Assembly (NCBI GenBank): GCA_015059105.1
Contig: SVBB01000014.1
Location: 1 to 38,554 of the forward strand
Direction of reading: 5' to 3'
Origin: Erysipelotrichaceae bacterium
GTDB taxonomy: Bacteria; Bacillota_I; Bacilli_A; RFN20; CAG-826
DNA length: 38,554 bases
In this document: one piece after another, positions 8,728 to 16,247 of the stretch
Layout of the letters: each line of letters starts with the position of its first letter
Position numbering within the stretch: position 1 is the first letter of the stretch
The notes under the pieces: generated by a model
What the model saw: only the letters and a program-made list of their open reading frames with translations
Database searches by the model: none
Told to the model about the DNA's origin: nothing
Translations under genes and position numbers: made by a program

Positions 8728-9192
8728 ATGGCAGAAAATAAAAAATCAGTATGGGCAACAATAATCTTAGTAGCCACTATCATTTCATTAATCGCATTAG
8801 TCGCGAGCATCGTTGTCCTTGCAGTTGGTTTACCAGCGACTATCGCCGCCGCTAGACAAGCCGCTATCGATCAAGGTACTCCACAAGCAGAAGTTGATTT
8901 AGCAGTGAGCATCGCTATTGGAGCAGTTATCGCTGCCTTTGTTATTGCTAGTATCTTTAGCATTCTCAAAATCATCAGTGGCTTCATGTTCTCACTTAAA
9001 GGTAAATGGGGCATCTTCTGTATTGTCGTCTCTATCCTCAGTGCTGTTTCTGGTATTTATAGCGTCGTCAGTGATATTTCCAATAAATCAAGCGCGCTTA
9101 CAATCACTATCAGCATCATCAGTTTACTCATCGATATCTTACTCGTCGTCGCTTGCTTCAAACATAGAGCGGAACTTCAACAAAATAACTAA
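8728..9192 (+). CDS. Small four-helix membrane protein, unknown function
   Basis: A 154-residue hydrophobic protein with about four predicted membrane segments (near residues 8-34, 56-85, 91-117 and 123-147) separated by short polar loops. Residues 38-58 form an Ala-rich hydrophilic loop. I do not recognise the family. The start at 8728 is chosen over an upstream ATG at 8698 because AAAGGAG sits 7 bases before it, and because the earlier ATG would lie upstream of the likely -10 box. It is flanked by its own promoter and a terminator hairpin, so it appears to be a single-gene unit. Its C-terminus is short, polar and Gln/Asn-rich. Confidence 0.75.
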   Translation: MAENKKSVWATIILVATIISLIALVASIVVLAVGLPATIAAARQAAIDQGTPQAEVDLAVSIAIGAVIAAFVIASIFSILKIISGFMFSLKGKWGIFCIVVSILSAVSGIYSVVSDISNKSSALTITISIISLLIDILLVVACFKHRAELQQNN

Positions 9193-9210
9193 TTACTTAA
9201 AAGTAAAATT

Positions 9211-9240
9211 AAAAGCTAGTCCAACCACGAACTAGCTTTT
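9211..9240. terminator. Bidirectional terminator between convergent genes
   Basis: AAAAGCTAGT and ACTAGCTTTT are perfect 10-bp arms around a 10-base loop. T-rich tracts follow on both strands. It serves the plus-strand membrane-protein gene and the minus-strand feo operon, which converge here. Confidence 0.88.
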
Positions 9241-9257
9241 TTGTTATATGGGGTCTA

Positions 9258-9440
9258 TTACTTTGATTTCAAATATTCTTCTAAATGCTGTTTAGCGTTG
9301 CAGCATTTATTACATCCAGAGCAGTTACCACCACAGCCACAGCTAGATTTGCCTTTAATCTTATTTCTAATCGCGACGAAAGTAACGCTTAGGACGAACA
9401 AGACTACTGCAACGATGATGAGATATTCAAACCACTCCAT
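9258..9440 (-). CDS. FeoB-associated Cys-rich membrane protein
   Basis: A 60-residue protein: one membrane helix (about residues 4-24) followed by a basic stretch and a Cys cluster (CGCGGNCSGCNKCC). This matches the small FeoB-associated Cys-rich family found directly downstream of feoB in many anaerobic Bacillota. An in-frame upstream extension overlaps feoB, but the start MEWFEYL at 9440 follows an AAAGGGAAA site and gives the typical family length. It lies 16 bases past feoB and is the last gene of the operon. A role in handling Fe(II) delivered by FeoB, or in FeoB assembly, is inferred; the family lacks a proven function. Confidence 0.88.
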   Translation of the reverse strand: MEWFEYLIIVAVVLFVLSVTFVAIRNKIKGKSSCGCGGNCSGCNKCCNAKQHLEEYLKSK

Positions 9441-9456
9441 AATAATTTCCCTTTTA

Positions 9457-11685
9457 TTAGGCCGCTTGTGCCACCTTTTTATTACGTCTAGTAACAATAA
9501 TACCAGCAGCAACCACTAATCCGATGATGGCAAGAGTTAATAATATGCCAGCCCAGATAGCCACACCATATAATGCTCCAACACCGAAGACTAATGCAGC
9601 AACCGCATAGCTCATCACAAACCACCATAACATGGTGAGCCAGAATTCTTTGCCTTTTTGTTCACCAAATGCGGCACCGATAGCGGCAAAACAAGGAATT
9701 GTGAATAAGTTATAAACGGCGAATGAATATGCTTGAGCGCCAGTTAATAAGACAGTTTCTTCATTTAATCCGAGAACCGCCATCGTATCGACAACTTGTT
9801 CTTTCGCGATTAAACCAGTAATTGTGGAAACAGTGTATTTCCAACCATCCACACCTTGAGCCCAGCCAAGTGGGTAATAGAAGTAAGCGAATACTCTACC
9901 TAAATCTGCAAGGATAGATTGTTCAATGTCCACTAAACCTAAAGTTAAATTCCAGTTGAAGTTAGATAAGAACCAGATGACGATTGTGGCAGCCGCAATA
10001 ATAGTTGCTGCTTTGATCATATAATGTTTGAATTTTTCCCATAAATAGGCACCGACGTTTCTCGCTTGTGGAGCGTGATAAGCAGGAAGTTCCATGACAA
10101 ATGGGGAAACATATTGATCTTTGGAGAATAATTTCATGAATAAAGCGAAGATAATCGCCGCGGCAATACCGCCTAAATATATGGAGAAGACGAAGATATC
10201 ACCCGCAAATCCTGCTAATGCACCAATACCAGCGATAAGTGCCCAGATTGGAGCTTTAGCTCCACAAGAGAAGCAAGTCATGAGTCTAATCACTCTATTT
10301 CTTTCTCTTTTATCTTCTAATGTACGCGTGGCCATAATGGCAGGAACCGAACAGCCAAAGCCGGATAACATTGGGATAAAGGCACGTCCAGATAAACCGA
10401 ATTTTCTAAAGGCACGGTCTAAGATAAAGGCGACACGAGACATATAACCAGAATCTTCTAAGATTGCGATGAATAAGAAGAGGACCATCACTTGTGGAAC
10501 AAAGCTTAATACTGCATCTAAACCAGTTAATAAACCATCACAAACTAGAGAAGTATACCACTGTCCTTCTGGCATAAACGATCTAAACCAATCGATTAAT
10601 GAACCAGTGAGGAATCCCATCCAGTTCTGTAAGAAGACACCTGGGGAAGGAAGACCTGCCATCGGTTCTCCTTCATAACCCATACCAGTACAGATATTAA
10701 TAAATATCTCATGGTTGAATTCTACATGGAACCATCTATTTAAGAAGAATAAGTCTTCAGAGAATGTGAGATGGAAGACGAGGAACATGATGAGAACAAA
10801 GATCGGAAGCGCCCAAATACGATGGGTTAAAACCTTATCGATTTTATCGGATCTAGTTACTTGTTCACCATCATCATTCTTCTCACTTTTTTCATTTTTT
10901 TGATAATGGGTCGCATAATTTTTGGCAATATATTTATATCTAGCATCGGCGACCAAAGCTTCAAAATCATCGGCAAAGATGTCATCTTTATGACTTTCTT
11001 TATATTCATCGACCATGCTGATGAGTTCGGGATGCATCTTCGTTTCGATTTCATCGAGTTCGACGAGTTTGATCGCATGGAATAATGGAGATTGCACTCC
11101 TTTGCCTCTAAAAGCAATTGTAACATCGCTTATAAGATGGGCTAATTCTTTATCTTCAAGAATTGTTGTTCCTTTGCGGTAATGATGGCATGCATCATAT
11201 GCGGCATCCATCAACTCTTTTAAACCTTCGCTACGTAATGCGGAGATTTCAACAACTGGGACACCAAGTTTTTCTTGTAATCCCTTCGCGTCGATTTTAT
11301 CGCCATTTTTTCTAACGATATCGGCCATATTAAGGGCGACAACGACGGGAATATCAATTTCTAATAACTGCGTTGTTAAATATAAGTTTCTTTCTAAGTT
11401 AGTCGCATCGACGACGTTGATCACACAGTTTGGTTTTTCATCTAAGATGTAGTTTCTTGAAACTACTTCTTCTGGTGTATATGGTGAAAGGGAATAAATA
11501 CCTGGTAAGTCGATGATATGAATTGGTTCGCTTAATTTCTTATAAGTACCTTCTTTTTTATCGACTGTAACTCCTGGCCAGTTACCAACGTGGGCAGTTG
11601 CACCAGTAAGAGAGTTAAATAATGTTGTTTTACCACAGTTAGGGTTACCCGCTAAAGCGATGGTAATTCTTTCTTTTTCTGCCAT
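9457..11685 (-). CDS. feoB: Ferrous iron transporter FeoB
   Basis: A 742-residue Fe(II) permease. The N-terminal cytoplasmic G domain shows G1 GNPNCGKTT, a G2 threonine in GVTVDKKEG, G3 DLPG and G4 NMAD. A helical linker follows to about residue 280. The membrane part contains two nucleoside-recognition Gate domains (for example SGFGCSVPAIMATRT and MTCFSCGAKAPIWALI), which carry the conserved Cys residues of the permeation path. The start follows a GGAGGG site that overlaps the end of feoA. It sits in a feoA-feoA-feoB-Cys-rich operon whose promoter region carries two copies of an inverted-repeat box. Repression by an iron-responsive DtxR-family regulator is therefore likely, though no such regulator gene is in the window. 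Confidence 0.97.
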   Translation of the reverse strand: MAEKERITIALAGNPNCGKTTLFNSLTGATAHVGNWPGVTVDKKEGTYKKLSEPIHIIDLPGIYSLSPYTPEEVVSRNYILDEKPNCVINVVDATNLERNLYLTTQLLEIDIPVVVALNMADIVRKNGDKIDAKGLQEKLGVPVVEISALRSEGLKELMDAAYDACHHYRKGTTILEDKELAHLISDVTIAFRGKGVQSPLFHAIKLVELDEIETKMHPELISMVDEYKESHKDDIFADDFEALVADARYKYIAKNYATHYQKNEKSEKNDDGEQVTRSDKIDKVLTHRIWALPIFVLIMFLVFHLTFSEDLFFLNRWFHVEFNHEIFINICTGMGYEGEPMAGLPSPGVFLQNWMGFLTGSLIDWFRSFMPEGQWYTSLVCDGLLTGLDAVLSFVPQVMVLFLFIAILEDSGYMSRVAFILDRAFRKFGLSGRAFIPMLSGFGCSVPAIMATRTLEDKRERNRVIRLMTCFSCGAKAPIWALIAGIGALAGFAGDIFVFSIYLGGIAAAIIFALFMKLFSKDQYVSPFVMELPAYHAPQARNVGAYLWEKFKHYMIKAATIIAAATIVIWFLSNFNWNLTLGLVDIEQSILADLGRVFAYFYYPLGWAQGVDGWKYTVSTITGLIAKEQVVDTMAVLGLNEETVLLTGAQAYSFAVYNLFTIPCFAAIGAAFGEQKGKEFWLTMLWWFVMSYAVAALVFGVGALYGVAIWAGILLTLAIIGLVVAAGIIVTRRNKKVAQAA

Positions 11686-11919
11686 TTATTTGCCCTCCGT
11701 TACACTGATTAATTGTGCTTCACTTTTTCTAAGAGAGAGCTCATATCCCCTAATAGTCACTTCGATTGGATCACCTAATGGGGCTACTTTTCTAACGTAG
11801 ATTTCTACTCCTGGTGTGACTCCTAAGTCGAAAAGGTGATGACGAATGCGTCCTTCCCCTCCTACTTTGAGCACTTTTACGGAATGTTTGACCTCTACTT
11901 GGTCTAAAGTCTTTTCCAT
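11686..11919 (-). CDS. feoA: FeoA domain protein (second copy)
   Basis: A 77-residue SH3-like FeoA protein. The typical features are the LGVTPGVEIYVRKVAPLGDP core and the final beta strand GYELSLRKSEAQLISV. It is a cytoplasmic accessory subunit thought to bind FeoB and support Fe(II) transport. An AGGAGA site precedes ATG. Its stop codon directly abuts the feoB start, and the first feoA gene ends 10 bases upstream. Two separate feoA genes before feoB are common in clostridia. This copy keeps the canonical GxxxxLRKxEA ending more closely than the other. Confidence 0.93.
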   Translation of the reverse strand: MEKTLDQVEVKHSVKVLKVGGEGRIRHHLFDLGVTPGVEIYVRKVAPLGDPIEVTIRGYELSLRKSEAQLISVTEGK

Positions 11920-11929
11920 AATTTTTCTC

Positions 11930-12145
11930 CTATGCTACAAGAATTTTAGTCGCGATATCGCGATTAAGACCTAATCTCACGCCTTTGACCACGACGATGG
12001 CGTTACCACCATTGACGGATACAACTCTGATTTTGCCAGTAGGGATAATTCCTAATGACTCCAAATGCTTTTTGGTTTTATCGTCACTGATCAGTATTTT
12101 GACGATTGTTAATTCCACATCTTGTGGAGCGATTACGATTGGCAT
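11930..12145 (-). CDS. feoA: FeoA domain protein (first gene of feo operon)
   Basis: A 71-residue FeoA-type protein: HLESLGIIPTGKIRVVSVNGG, then VVVKGVRLGLNRDIATKI, matching the family's short SH3-like fold. It is the promoter-proximal gene of the iron operon. An AAGGGTG site lies 5 bases before ATG. It diverges from its downstream paralogue (SLGI versus DLGV, and RLGLNRDIA in place of SLRKSEA), so the two copies are old rather than a recent duplication. They may form a hetero-oligomer with FeoB; that is inference from co-occurrence. Confidence 0.9.
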   Translation of the reverse strand: MPIVIAPQDVELTIVKILISDDKTKKHLESLGIIPTGKIRVVSVNGGNAIVVVKGVRLGLNRDIATKILVA

Positions 12146-12158
12146 AATGTCACCCTTG

Positions 12159-12174
12159 GTTAGTCATCACTAAC
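12159..12174 (-). promoter_or_regulatory. Feo operator box 1 (inverted repeat)
   Basis: GTTAGTCATCACTAAC: perfect 6-bp arms around CATC, centred about 22 bases upstream of the first feoA ATG. It shares the form GTTAGnCATnACTAAC with box 2. The GTTAG...CTAAC arms resemble iron-box half sites of DtxR/IdeR-family repressors (known family sites contain GGTTAG..CTAACC). Its regulator is inferred, not seen. Confidence 0.7.
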
Positions 12175-12206
12175 TACCTTTCAAAATAAAATGTTATATC
12201 ACGTGA

Positions 12207-12222
12207 GTTAGACATAACTAAC
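12207..12222 (-). promoter_or_regulatory. Feo operator box 2 (inverted repeat)
   Basis: GTTAGACATAACTAAC, 5 of 6 arm positions paired, 48 bp centre-to-centre from box 1. A TATAAC -10-like element on the minus strand (about 12194-12199) lies between the boxes, so box 2 would cover the -35 side and box 1 the early transcribed region. Confidence 0.68.
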
Positions 12223-12262
12223 TATTATTCTATATTTATTTCTCAATATGTCAATTATTATT

Positions 12263-12295
12263 ATAAAAAACCACCTCAAATACATCGAGATGGTT
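12263..12295 (-). terminator. Terminator after the P-type ATPase gene
   Basis: On the minus strand AACCATCTC pairs with GAGGTGGTT (9 positions, one mismatch) and is followed by TTTTATAAT. It starts 24 bases past the ATPase stop. Confidence 0.82.
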
Positions 12296-12318
12296 CATTA
12301 TAGGCTTTTATCAAAGAA

Positions 12319-14457
12319 TTATTTTTTAACTTTTCTATATAATAGAAGGAGCGAATTGATGACCAATAAGACTGTTAATCCGGTATCCGCTAATACGGCA
12401 GCCCACATTGGAATGATTTCAGGTCTTCCTAATATACTAGTGAGGAAGGCCGCAACTTCAATACCAATCTTAATGACTAATGCAAAGACGATATTAAAGA
12501 CAGCAACATTTCTCGTCATCTTTGCAATCTTAAAGGCATCATATATCTTGCGTGGATTATCTGTCATGAGAACAATGTCGGCATTTTCAACCGCGCTATC
12601 ACTACCGATGCCGCCCATTGCAAATCCGACATCTGCACGCTTGATTGTCGGCGCGTCATTGATGCCGTCACCAACATAAGCAATCTTATCGCCACTTGAT
12701 TGTTCTTTATCTAAATAAGTGACTTTATCTTCAGGCAATAATTCGGAATAAAATGAGGATATACCGAGTTTTTTACACAAAATCTCAGCATTTTCCTTTT
12801 TATCTCCAGTTAATAGGACAACATCAATTTTGTTCTTTTCAAGAAGATTGACCATATCATAAGCATCGCGTTTAATCTCATCAGAGAGAACGACATAACC
12901 GATATATTTACCGTTAACCGCGCAATACGTGATCACTCCATCTTCCACTGGGCTTTCAATGACGATATTATGTTCAGCAAATAATTTCTTGCTACCAGCG
13001 ATGATGTGATCGCCTTTATAGTCGCATTCTACCCCATATCCCGGTCGCTCAATAAAATTATCAACCTTGAGATGTTCATGATAGTTCTCAATGCTTAAAC
13101 AAATCGCTTTACCGACTGGGTGATTTGAATAGCTTTCAACGATGAATAAGTAATTTAATAATTCTTCTTTACTAACATTATATGGAACAGTTTGACGAAT
13201 CTTGAAATCACCTTCCGTTAAAGTACCAGTTTTATCAGTTAATACTTTATCTAGACTAACAAGTTCATCTAAATAATTGCTTCCTTTAATAACGATGCCG
13301 TTTTTACCCGCTAAACCGATACCAGAGAAATAAGCTAGAGGAATAGAAATAACAATCGCACATGGACAGGCCACTACTAACATCTTAAGAGCTAATAGCA
13401 TCCATTCATTCCAGTTAGAAGTTACTAATGAACCGATTAATCCAACCAATAAAGAAATCACAAATATTGTTGGAGTATACCATTTCGCAAACTTTGTGAC
13501 GAATTTATCAGCTTTTGATTTCTTATCTCTTGATTCAGTGATGAGGTTCATGATGCGGCTCACTGTCGAATTAGAATATTCTTCTGTCGCTTTTACAGTG
13601 ATACTACCTTCTTTAATTAAGCAGCCTGAATAAACTACTTTATCTTTAACAGCGCTAATTGGGACATATTCACCAGTTAAAGAAGAGATATCGACTAATG
13701 CATTACCTTCAGTAACTACCCCATCGATAGGAACGATTTCACCTGTAGAAACAACGACTAAATCTCCAACTTCAAGTTGTTCAGGTGCGACACGTTCAAT
13801 ATTTTCACCTTCGATTTTATTCGCGTATTCAACGCGTAAGTCCACCGCTTCAATAACCGCTTCTTTACTCTTGTTAGTGGCAATACCTTCGATCACTTGC
13901 CCGATTTGGAAAAGGGTTGAGACCATCACTGCTTCCATGAATTCATGCGTTTCTTTTTCAATGACTGCGATAGTAAATGCCCCAACGGTTGCAATCACAA
14001 TTAATAGATATTCATCTAATGGGTTTTCTAAATGAACTATTCTTAGAATAACTTTATAGAAGATATCATAAGTGATCACTAATATCGCGGAGAGATATAA
14101 TCCGAAATTAAGCCAGAAGAATGAAGGATCTTTAAAAGCAGTAAAGGATAGTAAAACGACAACTAAAACATAGATGATTCTTCCAAGCAAAATGAAGAAA
14201 TTCTTGTCAAATATGCGGTATTTATTTGTTTTTTGACCAAGAGGAACAATTGTTAATGGATCGCTTTCCACTTCTGCAATGCAGGCTTTGATATCATCGA
14301 TTGCTAATTCTTTTTCGCGATAGACGACATCGAGTCTATCCATTGCAAAATCAATGGTCGCTTTTTCAATATCGGGGTGTTTATTTAAATGAGCTTCACT
14401 TTTAGCCGCGCAGTGAGCACAGTCAAATCCTTTAATCGTATAACTTCTTTTAATCAT
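12319..14457 (-). CDS. Heavy-metal P1B-type ATPase (Zn/Cd/Pb exporter, CadA/ZntA-like)
   Basis: A 712-residue P1B ATPase. Residues 1-70 form a heavy-metal-associated domain with GFDCAHCAAK. Membrane helices follow, with the transport motif C364-P365-C366, phosphorylation site D408 in DKTGTLTEG, the HP motif SNHPVGKAI and hinge GDGINDAP. The last helix has WAAVLADTGLTVLLV, whose Asp matches the metal-binding Asp of ZntA-type pumps, supporting Zn/Cd/Pb rather than Cu. The start overlaps the stop of the upstream ArsR-family gene (ATGA), so repressor and pump form one operon. It exports divalent metal from the cytoplasm using ATP. Which metal matters physiologically cannot be read from sequence. 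Confidence 0.93.
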   Translation of the reverse strand: MIKRSYTIKGFDCAHCAAKSEAHLNKHPDIEKATIDFAMDRLDVVYREKELAIDDIKACIAEVESDPLTIVPLGQKTNKYRIFDKNFFILLGRIIYVLVVVLLSFTAFKDPSFFWLNFGLYLSAILVITYDIFYKVILRIVHLENPLDEYLLIVIATVGAFTIAVIEKETHEFMEAVMVSTLFQIGQVIEGIATNKSKEAVIEAVDLRVEYANKIEGENIERVAPEQLEVGDLVVVSTGEIVPIDGVVTEGNALVDISSLTGEYVPISAVKDKVVYSGCLIKEGSITVKATEEYSNSTVSRIMNLITESRDKKSKADKFVTKFAKWYTPTIFVISLLVGLIGSLVTSNWNEWMLLALKMLVVACPCAIVISIPLAYFSGIGLAGKNGIVIKGSNYLDELVSLDKVLTDKTGTLTEGDFKIRQTVPYNVSKEELLNYLFIVESYSNHPVGKAICLSIENYHEHLKVDNFIERPGYGVECDYKGDHIIAGSKKLFAEHNIVIESPVEDGVITYCAVNGKYIGYVVLSDEIKRDAYDMVNLLEKNKIDVVLLTGDKKENAEILCKKLGISSFYSELLPEDKVTYLDKEQSSGDKIAYVGDGINDAPTIKRADVGFAMGGIGSDSAVENADIVLMTDNPRKIYDAFKIAKMTRNVAVFNIVFALVIKIGIEVAAFLTSILGRPEIIPMWAAVLADTGLTVLLVINSLLLLYRKVKK

Positions 14458-14780
14458 AATAGCTTCTCCATCACGTGTTCATAGGCAATACGCACTATTT
14501 CTCTCACGTGTTCATCTGAAAGTGAATAATAAATCTTTGTTCCATCTTTTCGCGTTTTCACAAAATCACCATCTTTAAGAACTTTTAGTTGGTGAGAAAC
14601 AAGAGACTGGCTCGCGCCAATTTGATTAGAAATATCACCAACGCATTTTTCAATCTCACGACTGTCCTTAAGAGAATCGCATTCATCGAGCAAAGAAAAT
14701 AAAATCTTTAACCTCGTTTTATCCGCGGCTATCTTAAGTGTTTCTTCCATCGTTTCAATTGCGTTTTCGTTGACGTACAT
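14454..14780 (-). CDS. ArsR/SmtB-family metal-responsive repressor
   Basis: A 108-residue winged-helix repressor. The recognition helix reads NQIGASQSLVSHQLKVLKDGDFV. The C-terminal helix carries the complete alpha-5 metal site D89-x-H91 with H102-x2-E105, spaced as in SmtB (Asp, His, His, Glu), which senses Zn/Co. An alpha-3 ELCVCDL-type motif is degenerate (EKCVGDI, one Cys). It therefore looks like a zinc-type alpha-5 sensor rather than a CadC-type alpha-3N sensor. It overlaps the P-type ATPase by 4 bases. A palindromic operator lies precisely between the -35 and -10 boxes of its own promoter, so it should autoregulate the repressor-pump operon and release DNA when metal binds. Confidence 0.93.
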   Translation of the reverse strand: MYVNENAIETMEETLKIAADKTRLKILFSLLDECDSLKDSREIEKCVGDISNQIGASQSLVSHQLKVLKDGDFVKTRKDGTKIYYSLSDEHVREIVRIAYEHVMEKLL

Positions 14781-14797
14781 TTTTATTCACCGAAAAC

Positions 14798-14826
14798 ATT
14801 ATATGAATACTCGTTCATATTTGCAA
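14798..14826 (-). promoter_or_regulatory. Promoter of the arsR-ATPase operon
   Basis: Minus strand TTGCAA (14821-14826), an exact 17-base spacer, and TATAAT (14798-14803), 17 bases before the repressor ATG. The spacer is filled by the repressor operator. Confidence 0.88.
14801..14820. promoter_or_regulatory. SmtB/CzrA-type operator
   Basis: ATATGAATACTCGTTCATAT has perfect 7-bp arms (ATATGAA/TTCATAT) around 6 bases. It matches the well-known imperfect 12-2-12 site of the ArsR/SmtB family (ATATGAA..TTCATAT). Occupancy would block RNA polymerase between -35 and -10. Confidence 0.9.
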
Positions 14827-14852
14827 CTGATATGATAAATATTTATAAAAAA

Positions 14853-15980
14853 CTAATAATCTCTATCAACATTTACGAAGAATGTATAATCTTCGTATTT
14901 ATTATTAAGTTCATCAGTGACTTTTTTCACTAAGCCATCTGTATCTTTTTCATCGAAACTAATCACTAAATCAAAGTTGATTAAGTTACGCGTTTCATCG
15001 ATATAGAAGCCATGTAATTGGGTAATATTTGGATATTGTTGGATGATTTTAATAGCATCTTCTTTGATTTTTCTTGCGATTTCACTGCTCGTATTTTCTG
15101 CATATATACCTGTAGTCATAATCGTATTATATTTTGTATACATCAAATAAGTGATCGCTCTTTCGATTTCTTGAATCTCTTTCGCGGTCAAATCATCTTT
15201 GACCCCGACATGGACGGAACCGATATAACGGTTATATCCATAATTATTTAAGATGAGGTCATAAACACCGTGGACACCTTTGACTTGGGAAATTGCAAGT
15301 TTGATTTCGTTAGCGAGTTCTTCATCGAATTTACTACCGATGATATAAGTAACCGCACCTCTAATCACTTCAAAACCACTTCTTAAGATGAATAAACCGA
15401 TAACGATACCGATATATCCTTCAACGTAGAAATTAGCAAAGCGAGACACTAAAGCGCCAACTAAAGTACCAAGAGACAATAAAACATCAAATAAGGCATC
15501 TGTCCCTGATGCTTTTAAAGCATCGCTTTCATATTTCTTGCCTTGTATTTTAAAGAAGATACCTAAGGAAGCTTTGATTAATATCGCTATTCCGATAATG
15601 ATTAAGGAAATGGTCGAATAATCCGCCATCGTCCCATTTTTAAAGTGGTCGATAATTGAAAGAATTGATTCATATATCGCCGTGATACCAGCGATTAAAA
15701 TGATGATGCCGATAACAGCAGAAGTGATATATTCAATTCTACCATGTCCAAAAGGATGTTTTTTATCCGGTTTTTTACCAGATAATTTCGTTCCAATAAT
15801 CGTGATGATAGAAGATAAAGCGTCGGTTAAGTTATTGACCGCGTCCATAATAATGGAAATAGATCCCGCGATAAAACCGATGGTCGCTTTAATGCCGACC
15901 AAGATAACATTGCCTAATATTCCGATTAAAGATGTACGGGCAATTCCTTTTTCACGCGCTTTTAAATCATTCACTTTCAT
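14853..15980 (-). CDS. Cation diffusion facilitator transporter (possibly Mn-type)
   Basis: A 375-residue CDF exporter: about six membrane helices in residues 15-215, then a cytoplasmic metal-binding domain from about 220 and a longer C-terminal tail. The helix-2 site reads NNLTD and the helix-5 site TDALFD (DxxxD), with the HPFGHGR loop between helices 2 and 3. NxxxD plus DxxxD resembles manganese-exporting CDFs (MntE type) rather than zinc-type HxxxD pairs, so Mn export is suggested, not shown. It has an AGAAGGA site. The gene ends 26 bases upstream of the arsR promoter on the same strand, with no clear terminator between. Its own regulation is not evident. Confidence 0.9.
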   Translation of the reverse strand: MKVNDLKAREKGIARTSLIGILGNVILVGIKATIGFIAGSISIIMDAVNNLTDALSSIITIIGTKLSGKKPDKKHPFGHGRIEYITSAVIGIIILIAGITAIYESILSIIDHFKNGTMADYSTISLIIIGIAILIKASLGIFFKIQGKKYESDALKASGTDALFDVLLSLGTLVGALVSRFANFYVEGYIGIVIGLFILRSGFEVIRGAVTYIIGSKFDEELANEIKLAISQVKGVHGVYDLILNNYGYNRYIGSVHVGVKDDLTAKEIQEIERAITYLMYTKYNTIMTTGIYAENTSSEIARKIKEDAIKIIQQYPNITQLHGFYIDETRNLINFDLVISFDEKDTDGLVKKVTDELNNKYEDYTFFVNVDRDY

Positions 15981-16010
15981 GAAAACTATTCCTTCTATTA
16001 ATAAATAAGA

Positions 16011-16172
16011 TTAGTCGATTTTTTCAAACATGTCTTTGCTGACACCGCATATTGGGCAGCACCAATCATCTGGTAAATCTTCAAAAGCTGTACCAGCTGG
16101 GATACCGCTATCTGGATCACCAACTGCTGGGTCATAGATGTAACCACATGGTCCACATTGATATTTGCTCAT
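16011..16172 (-). CDS. Rubredoxin
   Basis: A 53-residue protein, too short for most ORF cut-offs, reading [20 protein letters not shown] at the N-terminus. The iron-binding Cys sit in C-x2-C-G-Y (residues 6-10) and W-C-C-P-I-C-G (residues 37-43), with the classic FEDLPDDW segment before the second pair. This is a complete one-iron rubredoxin with normal length. GGAGG lies 7 bases before ATG. It probably passes electrons to oxygen or peroxide reductases in an anaerobe; no such partner is adjacent. It lies between the beta-galactosidase and CDF genes on the same strand. An extra Cys directly before the second pair (WCCP) is a small oddity. Confidence 0.97.
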   Translation of the reverse strand: MSKYQCGPCGYIYDPAVGDPDSGIPAGTAFEDLPDDWCCPICGVSKDMFEKID

Positions 16173-16247
16173 AAATATACCTCCATATATAAGTTTTATG
16201 ATTTTAAGTTATTATTTCTATTCGATACTAGCAAGGAGTATGAACAT

